The notes under the pieces: generated by a model
Databases searched by the model: none
What the model was told of the DNA's origin: nothing
Seen by the model: only the letters and a program-made list of their open reading frames with translations
Source: Acidobacteriaceae bacterium
GTDB taxonomy: Bacteria > Acidobacteriota > Terriglobia > Terriglobales > Acidobacteriaceae
Length of the DNA: 5,266 nucleotides
Direction: 5' to 3'
Assembly: GCA_030044455.1 (NCBI GenBank)
Contig: JASHVU010000709.1
Span: 1 to 5,266, forward strand
Shown: piece by piece, positions 1-5,266 of the stretch
Layout of the letters: the number at the start of each line of letters is the position of its first letter
Numbering within the stretch: the stretch's first letter is position 1
Made by a program: the position numbers and the translations under genes

Positions 1-1412
1 TCGCGCATCGAGGGAAAGTCGTCCACGCCCACAACCGTCATCACTTTGAACTTGCGGTACTCCTGCTTGTTCATCTTTCCGTCTTCCCATACGACCATCG
101 AAGCCACTGTTTCCGCGCCCTGGATGTGCGAGATATCGAAGCACTCGATCCGGCGCGGCAACTCCGGAAGCATGAGCGAGTCGGCAAGCGCCTCCTGAAT
201 GGCTTTCCGCGATGGTTCGAGCACCCTGAACCGCTGTGTGTAGGACTGGTGTGCGTTTTGCCCGGCAAGGTCGACAAGCGACTTTTTGTCGCCGCGCTGC
301 GGCACGGCGACTTCGATCTTGTGCCCCGTCCGCTCGCTGAGTAAAGCGGCAAGCAATTCACGATCGCCAAAGTCCGCGGGCACAAGGATCGTACGCGGCA
401 CATATTGCTGATCGATGTAAAGCTGCTTCAGTAGCGCACTAAACATCTGTCCGGCATCAAAGCCCTCATCCACGCTTTTTGTTTTCTCGTTGCCTTGTTG
501 CCTTGTTCCCTCCTGCGCTTCCTGCTCGACGCTTGCTTCGAGCAGGCTCGGCAGGTCTTCCCAGAAGAACTCTCTCCGGTCCACGATCTTCCCGTTGCGC
601 ATGTGGAAGAGATTGACGGCCAGCGATCCATCCTCAAAGTGGTAACCGAATACGTCGGCGTCGTCTTCCTCTTCGGCCGTCGCGATGCGCTGCTTTTCCT
701 GCAGTTGATGCACGGTTGAGAGCTGGTCGCGCAGCCTTGCGGCTGCCTCAAATTGCTGCGCCTCGGCTGAGGCGTTCATGCGCGCGGTGAGCGTCTTCTG
801 CAACTCCGCGTGCCGCCCCTCGAGAAAGAGCTGTGCATCTCTGACAGCTTCTGCATATGTTTCTTCAGTCGTGAGCCCCTCCACACACGGACCCAGGCAG
901 CGATGGATGTAATACTGCAGGCAGGCGCGCGGGTGGTAGCGCGACAGATCGACCTTGCAGCTCGGAATGAGGAAGCTGCGATGAATGAGCTCGGCTACGC
1001 GGTACGCCAGATTACCGGGGAAGTACGGACCGTAGTAAGCCGAGCCGTCCTTGCGCAACCGCCGCGTGACAAACACCTTGGGGTACCGGTCGGCCAGCGT
1101 GAGCTTTACGTAGGGGTAGGTCTTGTCGTCCCGCAGCAGGATGTTGAACCGCGGCTTGCGCTGTTTGATCAGGTTGTTTTCGAGAGCCAGAGCCTCGTGC
1201 TCGTTGGCCACCAGGATGTAATCGAGGTCGACCGCCTCGCGCATCAGCGACCCGGTCTTGGCGTTGGCCTGCGAAGCTTCTAACAGGTACGACCTTACCC
1301 GCGAGCGCAGGTTCTTGGCCTTCCCCACATAAATCACCTCTCCGTCGGCGTTCTTGTAGAGGTACACACCGGGGTTGGTGGGCAGAGTCCGGATTTTCTC
1401 ATAGAGATCCAT
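1..1412 (-). CDS. uvrC: UvrABC excinuclease subunit C (UvrC), N-terminal ~470 residues; C-terminus off window
   Basis: UvrC makes the 3' and 5' incisions around a lesion marked by UvrA/UvrB in cytoplasmic nucleotide excision repair. The GIY-YIG nuclease is at residues ~11-90: GVY at 15-17, IYVGKAKNL at 27-35, R38, E78 in LENNLIK, and N90. Spacing matches the family's catalytic Tyr, Arg, Glu and Asn. Four cysteines, C152, C164, C172 and C176, have the 12/8/4 spacing reported for the E. coli UvrC iron-sulphur site. A UVR (UvrB-binding) motif lies at ~205-243 (FEAAARLRDQL). A hydrophilic linker follows at ~294-320. The RNase H-like 5' nuclease then begins, with FDISH at 425-429 (D426 is the expected first catalytic Asp). 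The frame is open to base 1 at SMR. The remaining catalytic residues and HhH domain would lie outside, since the family usually has 600-650 residues. The ATG at 1412 is chosen; a GTG two codons upstream is possible, and an in-frame TAA at 1425-1427 limits the start. No clear Shine-Dalgarno is visible. Confidence 0.97.
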   Translation of the reverse strand, partial: MDLYEKIRTLPTNPGVYLYKNADGEVIYVGKAKNLRSRVRSYLLEASQANAKTGSLMREAVDLDYILVANEHEALALENNLIKQRKPRFNILLRDDKTYPYVKLTLADRYPKVFVTRRLRKDGSAYYGPYFPGNLAYRVAELIHRSFLIPSCKVDLSRYHPRACLQYYIHRCLGPCVEGLTTEETYAEAVRDAQLFLEGRHAELQKTLTARMNASAEAQQFEAAARLRDQLSTVHQLQEKQRIATAEEEDDADVFGYHFEDGSLAVNLFHMRNGKIVDRREFFWEDLPSLLEASVEQEAQEGTRQQGNEKTKSVDEGFDAGQMFSALLKQLYIDQQYVPRTILVPADFGDRELLAALLSERTGHKIEVAVPQRGDKKSLVDLAGQNAHQSYTQRFRVLEPSRKAIQEALADSLMLPELPRRIECFDISHIQGAETVASMVVWEDGKMNKQEYRKFKVMTVVGVDDFPSMR

Positions 1413-1605
1413 CGCCACAGTCAGTTAACAGAATAGCGTCTGCGGTGATCCATGTGCGCAGCCTCCGAGTCGCTGCATTGGGGGAGGGAATCCTTACCTG
1501 TTCGCGTAAAAATTACATGATCGGTTGACCCCGCAGCCCGTGTCCAGGTTTCCGTAAGCCGCTCATCTACAGAAGGTTATAGGTGACTAGTGGATTGGAA
1601 ACCGT

Positions 1606-1665
1606 CTTGCAACGTAGAGCGGCGGATAGAAAGGCGACTCCAACTACGGACGGGTCAGTTGCAAG
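1606..1665 (+). repeat. 8-bp inverted repeat in the leader of the lipoprotein gene
   Basis: CTTGCAAC at 1606-1613 is exactly complementary to GTTGCAAG at 1658-1665, enclosing 44 nt. The inner CGTAG (1613-1617) can also pair with CTACG (1644-1648), which would make a branched or bulged hairpin in the transcript. The structure ends 32 nt before the start codon, just upstream of an AGGAGG sequence (1668-1673). A 5' UTR stem-loop affecting translation or mRNA stability is possible. An 8-bp match over this distance could also be chance. Confidence 0.35.
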
Positions 1666-1682
1666 CCAGGAGGCCAGTCCAA

Positions 1683-1689
1683 AAGGGGA
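1683..1689 (+). promoter_or_regulatory. Ribosome binding site that sets the lipoprotein start
   Basis: AAGGGGA lies with its GGGG nine bases before the ATG at 1698. It supports that ATG over a GTG at 1590 in the same frame. A more perfect AGGAGG at 1668-1673 has no start codon at usable distance and may be fortuitous or a ribosome standby site. GTCC (1677-1680) could pair with GGAC (1687-1690) in a short hairpin that partly hides the site. Confidence 0.65.
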
Positions 1690-1697
1690 CAAACACC

Positions 1698-2483
1698 ATG
1701 ACCAGGCAATCATTTGCGTGCATATTGGCTACCGCGAGCTTCGCGGTTCTTGGAGCGACCGGCTGCGCGACCAAAAACTACGTAAAAAGTCAAACCGCGC
1801 CGATCATTCAGAAGACCGGAGAAGTTGAGAATGCGACGGCTGAAAATAACCGTCAGATTCACAGCGTAGACGAGAACGCACAGGCGGGCATCAAGCAGGC
1901 TCAGTCCAGCGCCGACACCGCGAACCAGAACGCGCAGCAGGCGTCAACCGCAGCCGGACAGGCCAACAGCGCAGCCAACGACGTTGCCCAGCGCGCCGAC
2001 ACGCTTGACTCCGTTGTCAAGGGGCTCGACAACTACAAGCAGATTGGCGATGTGTCGGTGAATTTTGGCTTCGACAAGAGCGTGCTGACCGACGACGACA
2101 AGCAGCAGCTCGATACCTTTGCGAGCCAGCTCGGAACCGCCAAGAGCTACATTCTCGAGGTCACTGGCGGCACCGATTCAACCGGCCCGGCCCAGTACAA
2201 CTACGACCTCAGCAATCGCCGCGCCGATGCGGTCGTGCAATACATGGTTACCAAGTACGACATTCCGGCCCACCGCTTCTATCTAATTGGTATTGGCAAA
2301 GATCAGGCGGTGGCCGACAACAGCACGCGTGAAGGCCGCGCCAAGAATCGCCGCGTTGAGATGCAGCTGCTCACGAACATGAACCCCGAGACCGCGCAGA
2401 CATCGCAGACGAGCCAGCCTGCGCCGGCAAGCAACGCCGCACCGAAAACCGGAACCTCAAATCCGAACGATAGCGTGGAATAA
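1698..2483 (+). CDS. OmpA-family peptidoglycan-binding lipoprotein with an alanine-rich coiled coil
   Basis: This 261-residue protein should tether the outer membrane to peptidoglycan. A basic, hydrophobic signal peptide (1-22) ends in a lipobox-like GATGC, so C23 would be lipidated. The residue after it is Ala, not Asp, which suggests outer-membrane sorting if Lol rules apply. Residues ~43-110 are rich in Ala, Gln, Asn and Asp with heptad-like spacing and almost no Pro or Gly breaks, resembling the rod of Braun's lipoprotein. The OmpA C-terminal domain spans ~115-226: VNFGFDKSVL at 121-130, GGTDSTG at 157-163, LSNRRADAVV at 171-180 and GRAKNRRVEMQL at 213-224. D160 and R175 have the 15-residue spacing of the diaminopimelate-binding Asp/Arg pair in OmpA. 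The His of the usual GHTD is Gly here. A Thr/Gln/Ser/Pro/Asn tail (227-261) closes it. It is Pal-like in build, but no tol genes are nearby, so I do not call it pal. The ATG at 1698 is chosen because it alone places the signal peptide at the N-terminus. Confidence 0.95.
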   Translation: MTRQSFACILATASFAVLGATGCATKNYVKSQTAPIIQKTGEVENATAENNRQIHSVDENAQAGIKQAQSSADTANQNAQQASTAAGQANSAANDVAQRADTLDSVVKGLDNYKQIGDVSVNFGFDKSVLTDDDKQQLDTFASQLGTAKSYILEVTGGTDSTGPAQYNYDLSNRRADAVVQYMVTKYDIPAHRFYLIGIGKDQAVADNSTREGRAKNRRVEMQLLTNMNPETAQTSQTSQPAPASNAAPKTGTSNPNDSVE

Positions 2484-2485
2484 CC

Positions 2486-2499
2486 CAGCCTGAGGGCTG
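2486..2499 (+). other. Small hairpin just after the lipoprotein stop codon
   Basis: CAGCC (2486-2490) and GGCTG (2495-2499) can form a 5-bp stem with a TGAG loop, three bases after the TAA. No T run follows. It may protect the mRNA 3' end or simply add to the terminator behind it. Confidence 0.3.
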
Positions 2500-2506
2500 A
2501 AAGCAG

Positions 2507-2537
2507 AAGGGCGGACCCGATCGGGCCCGCCCTTTTT
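2507..2537. terminator. Intrinsic terminator between convergent genes, probably bidirectional
   Basis: AAGGGCGG (2507-2514) pairs with CCGCCCTT (2527-2534). After one A/C mismatch, CCC (2516-2518) pairs with GGG (2523-2525) around a GATC centre. On the plus strand TTTTT (2533-2537) follows, which is a textbook rho-independent terminator 23 nt past the lipoprotein stop. Read on the minus strand, the same hairpin lies 18 nt past the pyrE stop. It is preceded by an A run and followed by the interrupted T-rich TTCTGCTTTC, so it can also end the uvrA-CPBP-pyrE transcript, though probably less efficiently. Confidence 0.9.
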
Positions 2538-2555
2538 GCATTCGGGTTCTGCACT

Positions 2556-3155
2556 TCAAAGTTGCTTCACATGCTCGACGCGGACCTCATTCGCCGTAAA
2601 CAAGCGCAGAAACGGCGCGCCTTTTGCCGCGTCCTCAACCGCCGGCCTGCCGTTCGCCTCTTCGCGCTCAACAATGCACACAACCGCCGCTACTTTCATG
2701 CCCGCCTCCCGCGCTGCTTCAATGGCGTTGATGGTTGAGGCGCCGGTCGTGCATACGTCGTCGACGATCACCACGCTCGCCCCGTCCCGGCAATACCCCT
2801 CAATGCGCCGCTTGGCGCCATGAGCCTTTTCGGTCTTGCGAACCAGGAATCCGTGAATCAGAGGCGCAGCCGGATCTGACTGCGCTCGCCATGCACTGGC
2901 GGTCGCCACATTGGAGACGATGGGGTCCGCGCCCATGGTCAGCCCGCCCACAGCTGCTACCTGGATCTGGTTTTCCTCCAGAAGTTCAAGCACGGAGTGC
3001 CCGGTAAGACGGCCTCCTTCGGCATGCAACGTCGTCGTGCGGCAGTCGATATAGTAGTCGCTGGTTCCACCCGATGAGAGCGTGAACTGGCCAAGACGAA
3101 AGCTCAAGCGTGCGAGCAGTGAGAGAAGTTGTTCGGCGTGAGTTGGCATGGGCAT
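2556..3155 (-). CDS. pyrE: Orotate phosphoribosyltransferase (OPRTase)
   Basis: PyrE transfers phosphoribose from PRPP to orotate to make orotidine 5'-monophosphate, the fifth step of de novo UMP synthesis, in the cytosol and usually as a dimer. The 199-residue length is normal. SSGGTSDYYIDCR (27-39) is the N-terminal substrate motif. LVRKTEKAHGAKRRIEG (104-120) is the flexible catalytic loop, with K107, K110 and H112. VVIVDDVCTTGAS (128-140) is the PRPP-binding signature of type I phosphoribosyltransferases. The ATG at 3155 is preferred; a TTG one codon upstream and an ATG two codons downstream (3149) are alternatives. No clear ribosome binding site precedes any of them. It lies 48 nt behind the CPBP gene on the same strand and is probably the last gene of the operon. 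No other pyr gene is in the window. Confidence 0.96.
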   Translation of the reverse strand: MPMPTHAEQLLSLLARLSFRLGQFTLSSGGTSDYYIDCRTTTLHAEGGRLTGHSVLELLEENQIQVAAVGGLTMGADPIVSNVATASAWRAQSDPAAPLIHGFLVRKTEKAHGAKRRIEGYCRDGASVVIVDDVCTTGASTINAIEAAREAGMKVAAVVCIVEREEANGRPAVEDAAKGAPFLRLFTANEVRVEHVKQL

Positions 3156-3162
3156 CAATGCG

Positions 3163-3168
3163 ATTGTA
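3163..3168 (-). promoter_or_regulatory. Possible -10 box for an internal pyrE promoter
   Basis: On the minus strand TACAAT (five of six matches to TATAAT) lies seven bases before the pyrE ATG at 3155. Transcription from it would begin at or next to the ATG, giving a leaderless mRNA, which would fit the missing ribosome binding site. The -35 region (AGCCAG at 17-bp spacing) is poor, so this is tentative. Confidence 0.25.
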
Positions 3169-3170
3169 AA

Positions 3171-3198
3171 ATCAGCTTCCAGCTACTGGCTATTGGCT
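3171..3198. repeat. Degenerate tandem heptanucleotide repeat, four units
   Basis: Four consecutive 7-bp units read, on the plus strand, ATCAGCT, TCCAGCT, ACTGGCT and ATTGGCT. All share G-C-T at the end and differ mainly at positions 1-4. They begin five bases after the CPBP stop (minus-strand direction) and end 15 bases before the pyrE start, taking up most of the 48-nt gap. The array resembles the short tandem heptanucleotide repeats known between genes of some bacteria, such as cyanobacteria. No other copy is seen in the window. Confidence 0.55.
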
Positions 3199-3203
3199 GC
3201 AAT

Positions 3204-4247
3204 CTACATCTTGTCCAGGTGCTTGAAGCCTTCCGTTCCCAGCAGCATCATCGAAAAGATAAGGAAGTTGTAAAAGGCGTGGACCAGCACGCTTGCCGCC
3301 AGCGACCGCGTGATAAGCCGAACCGCGCAGAGAGCAATGCTCACGCAACCGAGCAGGAGGACTGCATCAACGGAGTTGCCGGTTTGTTCCGCGTGCATCA
3401 TCGCGAAAGGAACGGAAGTGACGACCGACGCAATGGCCATGGCGCTGAAAGACCACTGCGGATTTCCATCGCTTCCGAACGGGCGCCGCGGCGTTTTGTA
3501 GAACCTTTCGGCAAGCCAGTCGTAGGCGGTCGAAAGCGCGGGCAGCAGGAATCCGCGAAATAAGAGCTCCTCAAAGAATGGTGCGACGGTAATGCCAAAG
3601 AAGAACAGCAGCCAGGCTGCGCCGGGCTGTTTGAAAATCTTCTCAATCGGCGTATTCGACGGGCCCGGGACGAAGATGATATTCACGATCGCCGCCACGT
3701 AGCAGAGAAAACTGGTGCCGATAAGGGCCCATCTGTGACGTAGAGCTGTCGCCGCGTTCCAATGCAGGCCGGCGAAAAAGCTCTTGTGCCAGATGAGTGG
3801 AAATGTGAAATAGGCGGCAGCAAAAGCAACGAGATAAACAATCATCTCGCTCCCGAGAGTGTAGTGAATGTCGCTGACCGCGGCTTGAAGGCTGGAGACG
3901 TGGAAAATATGAATGCGCACAGCGACTTCAAGCAGCACGACCGACGCGAACAGCCCAAACATAAGGTAGATGGCCATCAGTGCAACGTGGCCGAGATGGG
4001 GTATGCGAACTGGCGGCTTAGGTTCGGGCCGAAAGACATTAGCGAATAAAGGTGCCTCTTCATCGCCATGCCTGTGCGCGGGCAGATCGATTTGCGAGGA
4101 TTCTTCGGCAGCTGATTCAATCGTTGCTGCAACCGCATTCGGAATTTCCTGCGGATCTTCGCTGCTCTTTGGCTCCGTTTGAGCCTCTGCGAACGGGTCG
4201 GCAGGAGGAGGTATGGATTGCGGGTCATCGCCGGAGGTAAATGTCAT
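3204..4247 (-). CDS. CPBP-family (CAAX-protease-like) intramembrane metalloprotease with acidic N-terminal extension
   Basis: This is a 347-residue integral inner-membrane protein. The family signatures are present in order: EELLFR (E226, E227, R231) is motif 1, FAMMH (F281, H285) is motif 2 and HAFYN (H323, N327) is motif 3. These Glu and His residues are the expected catalytic or metal-binding set of CPBP/Rce1-type proteases. Hydrophobic segments lie near 86-110, 134-153, 172-193, 210-224, 267-284, 293-310 and 316-335. The first ~80 residues are soluble, rich in Pro and acidic; residues 1-57 hold 12 Asp/Glu and one Lys. Bacterial members have varied roles (bacteriocin self-immunity, membrane-protein processing), so substrate and function are unknown. 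The ATG at 4247 overlaps the uvrA stop, and GGGGAG lies four bases before it, so translation is probably coupled to uvrA. Confidence 0.95.
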   Translation of the reverse strand: MTFTSGDDPQSIPPPADPFAEAQTEPKSSEDPQEIPNAVAATIESAAEESSQIDLPAHRHGDEEAPLFANVFRPEPKPPVRIPHLGHVALMAIYLMFGLFASVVLLEVAVRIHIFHVSSLQAAVSDIHYTLGSEMIVYLVAFAAAYFTFPLIWHKSFFAGLHWNAATALRHRWALIGTSFLCYVAAIVNIIFVPGPSNTPIEKIFKQPGAAWLLFFFGITVAPFFEELLFRGFLLPALSTAYDWLAERFYKTPRRPFGSDGNPQWSFSAMAIASVVTSVPFAMMHAEQTGNSVDAVLLLGCVSIALCAVRLITRSLAASVLVHAFYNFLIFSMMLLGTEGFKHLDKM

Positions 4248-4257
4248 TTCGCTCCCC
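4244..4257 (-). promoter_or_regulatory. ATGA stop-start overlap with ribosome binding site: uvrA to CPBP translational coupling
   Basis: On the minus strand the uvrA TGA (4246-4244) shares two bases with the CPBP ATG (4247-4245). GGGGAG (4257-4252) inside the last uvrA codons stands four bases before the ATG. This is the usual arrangement for re-initiation by the ribosome that has just finished the upstream gene, and it fixes the CPBP start. Confidence 0.8.
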
Positions 4258-5266
4258 GCTTACCGTTGCGTGCCGGCAGAGTCTTCTTTGTCCGCGCGGA
4301 TTTTTGAGGAGCGCTACCGTTGTCGTTCCGCTTTGGAGCGCTTTCAGCAGCCGGTGCTTCGTCAGTTTCCGCTTCGACCAGCTTGCCGCTCTCCGTCGTG
4401 TAATAGCGCGTGAGGAAGTGGCCGGTATACGAGCCAGGCGTGGCCGCAATATGCGCGGGGCGCCCTTCGGCTATCACCCGTCCTCCGTCTTCGCCGCCCT
4501 CGGGACCCAGATCGATGACCCAATCTGCATTCCGTATCACGTCCATGCTGTGCTCAATGATGATGACCGAGTTGCCCAGGTCGGCTAACCGGTGAAGCAC
4601 CTCGAGCAGCTTGCGGACGTCATCGAAGTGCAGTCCGGTTGTCGGCTCGTCCAGCAGATAGAGCGTGCGACCCGTTTGACGCTTTGAAAGCTCACGGGCC
4701 AGCTTCATGCGCTGCGCCTCGCCACCGCTGAGCGTGGTCGCGCTCTGGCCCAGGTGCACGTAGCCGAGGCCAACGTCGACCAGCGTCTGCAGTTTCTGGC
4801 GTACCTGCGGTACGTCCTTGAGCAATGGCAGCGCATCTTCAATCGTCAAATCCAGTATGTCGGCGATGGAGTTGCCGTGGAACTTTACGGCCAGGGTTTC
4901 CTGGTTGTAGCGCCGGCCGTTGCACACCTCACATTGGACGTAAACGTCGGGCATAAAGTTCATTTCAATGCGGCGCTGCCCGTCGCCCTGGCAGGCTTCG
5001 CAACGGCCTCCGGTGACGTTGAAACTGAAGCGGCCGGGCCTGTATCCGCGCTCGCGCGCCTCGGGCAGCATGGCAAACAAGTCGCGGATCGGCGAAAAGA
5101 CGCCCGTATAGGTGGCCGGATTGGAGCGCGGCGTGCGGCCAATGGGCGACTGATCGATGCGAACAACTTTATCAATCTGCTCCGCGCCGGCCAGAGAATC
5201 GTGAGCCCCGGGCTCCTCGCGTGAACCGTAAATGGTCTTGGCCAGTGAGCGGTAAAGAATGTCGTT
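4244..5266 (-). CDS. uvrA: UvrABC excinuclease ATPase subunit A (UvrA), C-terminal 340 residues; N-terminus off window
   Basis: UvrA is the dimeric ABC-type ATPase that scans DNA for damage and loads UvrB. The visible part is most of the second nucleotide-binding half. Numbering from the window edge, [20 protein letters not shown] starts at ~36. The C-terminal zinc finger has CEAC at 89-92 and CEVC at 112-115. The ABC signature [18 protein letters not shown] starts at 179. Walker [12 protein letters not shown] starts at 202, and the H-loop His is at 239 ([10 protein letters not shown]). The Walker A motif would lie off the right edge, and the family usually has ~940-970 residues. The conserved fold ends near FLTRYY (284-289). 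A 51-residue low-complexity tail (290-340) follows, acidic at first and then strongly basic. The frame is open to the window end. The stop codon overlaps the start of the CPBP gene. Confidence 0.98.
   Translation of the reverse strand, partial: NDILYRSLAKTIYGSREEPGAHDSLAGAEQIDKVVRIDQSPIGRTPRSNPATYTGVFSPIRDLFAMLPEARERGYRPGRFSFNVTGGRCEACQGDGQRRIEMNFMPDVYVQCEVCNGRRYNQETLAVKFHGNSIADILDLTIEDALPLLKDVPQVRQKLQTLVDVGLGYVHLGQSATTLSGGEAQRMKLARELSKRQTGRTLYLLDEPTTGLHFDDVRKLLEVLHRLADLGNSVIIIEHSMDVIRNADWVIDLGPEGGEDGGRVIAEGRPAHIAATPGSYTGHFLTRYYTTESGKLVEAETDEAPAAESAPKRNDNGSAPQKSARTKKTLPARNGKRGAK

Larger units (their letters stand above)
1413..1697. other. Divergent intergenic region between uvrC and the OmpA-type lipoprotein gene
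   Basis: This 285-bp stretch separates two genes transcribed away from each other, so it should hold both promoters, but neither shows a convincing -35/-10 pair. On the minus strand, TATTCT (1430-1435) could be a weak -10 for uvrC, with only a poor -35 upstream. A near-palindrome centred on GTTAAC (1422-1431) sits beside it. On the plus strand, TTGACC (1525-1530) has no -10 at 16-18 bp. An A/T-rich patch lies at 1507-1516 and a purine run at 1480-1490. The right part holds an 8-bp inverted repeat (separate entry) and two Shine-Dalgarno-like sites. I see no small gene: the plus-strand open frames that start near 1583-1590 have no coding support here. Confidence 0.6.

Noticed and set aside
810..1283. 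157-codon plus-strand open frame opposite uvrC
   Set aside because: It mirrors the conserved UvrC codons and has no start signal or domain of its own.
1500..1504. GTTCG/CGAAC resembling half of a Gram-positive-type LexA box upstream of uvrC
   Set aside because: The second half-site is missing, so an SOS operator cannot be claimed.
1525..1530. TTGACC as a -35 box for the lipoprotein gene
   Set aside because: No acceptable -10 sequence lies 16-18 bases downstream.
1590..1697. GTG-initiated 36-residue N-terminal extension of the lipoprotein in the same frame
   Set aside because: It would bury the signal peptide and lipobox inside the protein. The ATG at 1698 has its own ribosome binding site and starts exactly at the signal peptide.
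3156..3158. TTG start for pyrE one codon upstream
   Set aside because: An ATG follows immediately, there is no ribosome binding site favouring TTG, and the family N-terminus does not need it.
3129..3563. 144-codon plus-strand open frame across the pyrE start and the CPBP 3' end
   Set aside because: It is antisense to two well-supported genes, has biased low-complexity composition and no recognisable motif.
3204..4247. CPBP ('Abi') protein as an anti-phage or bacteriocin-immunity system
   Set aside because: The family name alone does not show defence. No toxin, bacteriocin or other defence gene is nearby, and the neighbours are housekeeping genes.
4754..5224. 156-codon plus-strand open frame opposite uvrA
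   Set aside because: It is antisense to a strongly conserved gene in a GC-rich region, where long antisense frames are expected. It shows no recognisable domain.

Overview
This 5.3 kb window is ordinary, tightly packed chromosomal DNA of moderately high GC. It carries five protein genes, and two of them run off the window edges. The gene set includes the UvrA and UvrC nucleotide-excision-repair proteins, a pyrimidine-biosynthesis enzyme, a membrane protease of the CPBP family and an OmpA-type lipoprotein. The lipoprotein shows that the host has an outer membrane. Its style (Cys-Ala-Thr-Lys-Asn-Tyr after the lipobox, an alanine-rich coiled coil, and a GGTDSTG variant of the OmpA motif), together with the general gene character, makes an Acidobacteriota (Terriglobia/Acidobacteriaceae-like) origin my best guess. 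That is an inference from recall, not a search result.

Layout: (1) 1-1412, minus strand, the N-terminal ~470 residues of UvrC; its C-terminus lies off the left edge. (2) 1413-1697, a divergent intergenic region with no gene, holding the untranslated leader of the next gene and an 8-bp inverted repeat. (3) 1698-2483, plus strand, a 261-residue OmpA-domain lipoprotein. (4) 2507-2537, a strong GC-rich hairpin with a T run, placed between two convergent genes and probably serving both. (5) 2556-3155, minus strand, orotate phosphoribosyltransferase (pyrE). (6) 3171-3198, a degenerate tandem heptanucleotide repeat filling most of the short gap. (7) 3204-4247, minus strand, a CPBP-family intramembrane protease. 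(8) 4244-5266, minus strand, the C-terminal 340 residues of UvrA; its N-terminus lies off the right edge.

On the minus strand uvrA, the CPBP gene and pyrE read as one operon. The uvrA stop overlaps the CPBP start in an ATGA, and pyrE begins 48 nt after the CPBP stop. The operon probably ends at the shared terminator at 2507-2537. The lipoprotein gene is transcribed towards this operon and away from uvrC, and looks monocistronic. UvrA finds the DNA lesion and UvrC makes the two incisions, so both ends of the excision pathway sit within 3 kb of each other, although not in one transcript. How the protease relates to repair or to pyrimidine synthesis is not evident from sequence.

I found no mobile element, CRISPR array, tRNA or rRNA, and no convincing new multi-gene system. 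The points most worth a second look are the coupled uvrA-CPBP junction with its oppositely charged tails, the heptanucleotide repeat before pyrE, the Lpp-like/OmpA chimeric lipoprotein and its structured leader.
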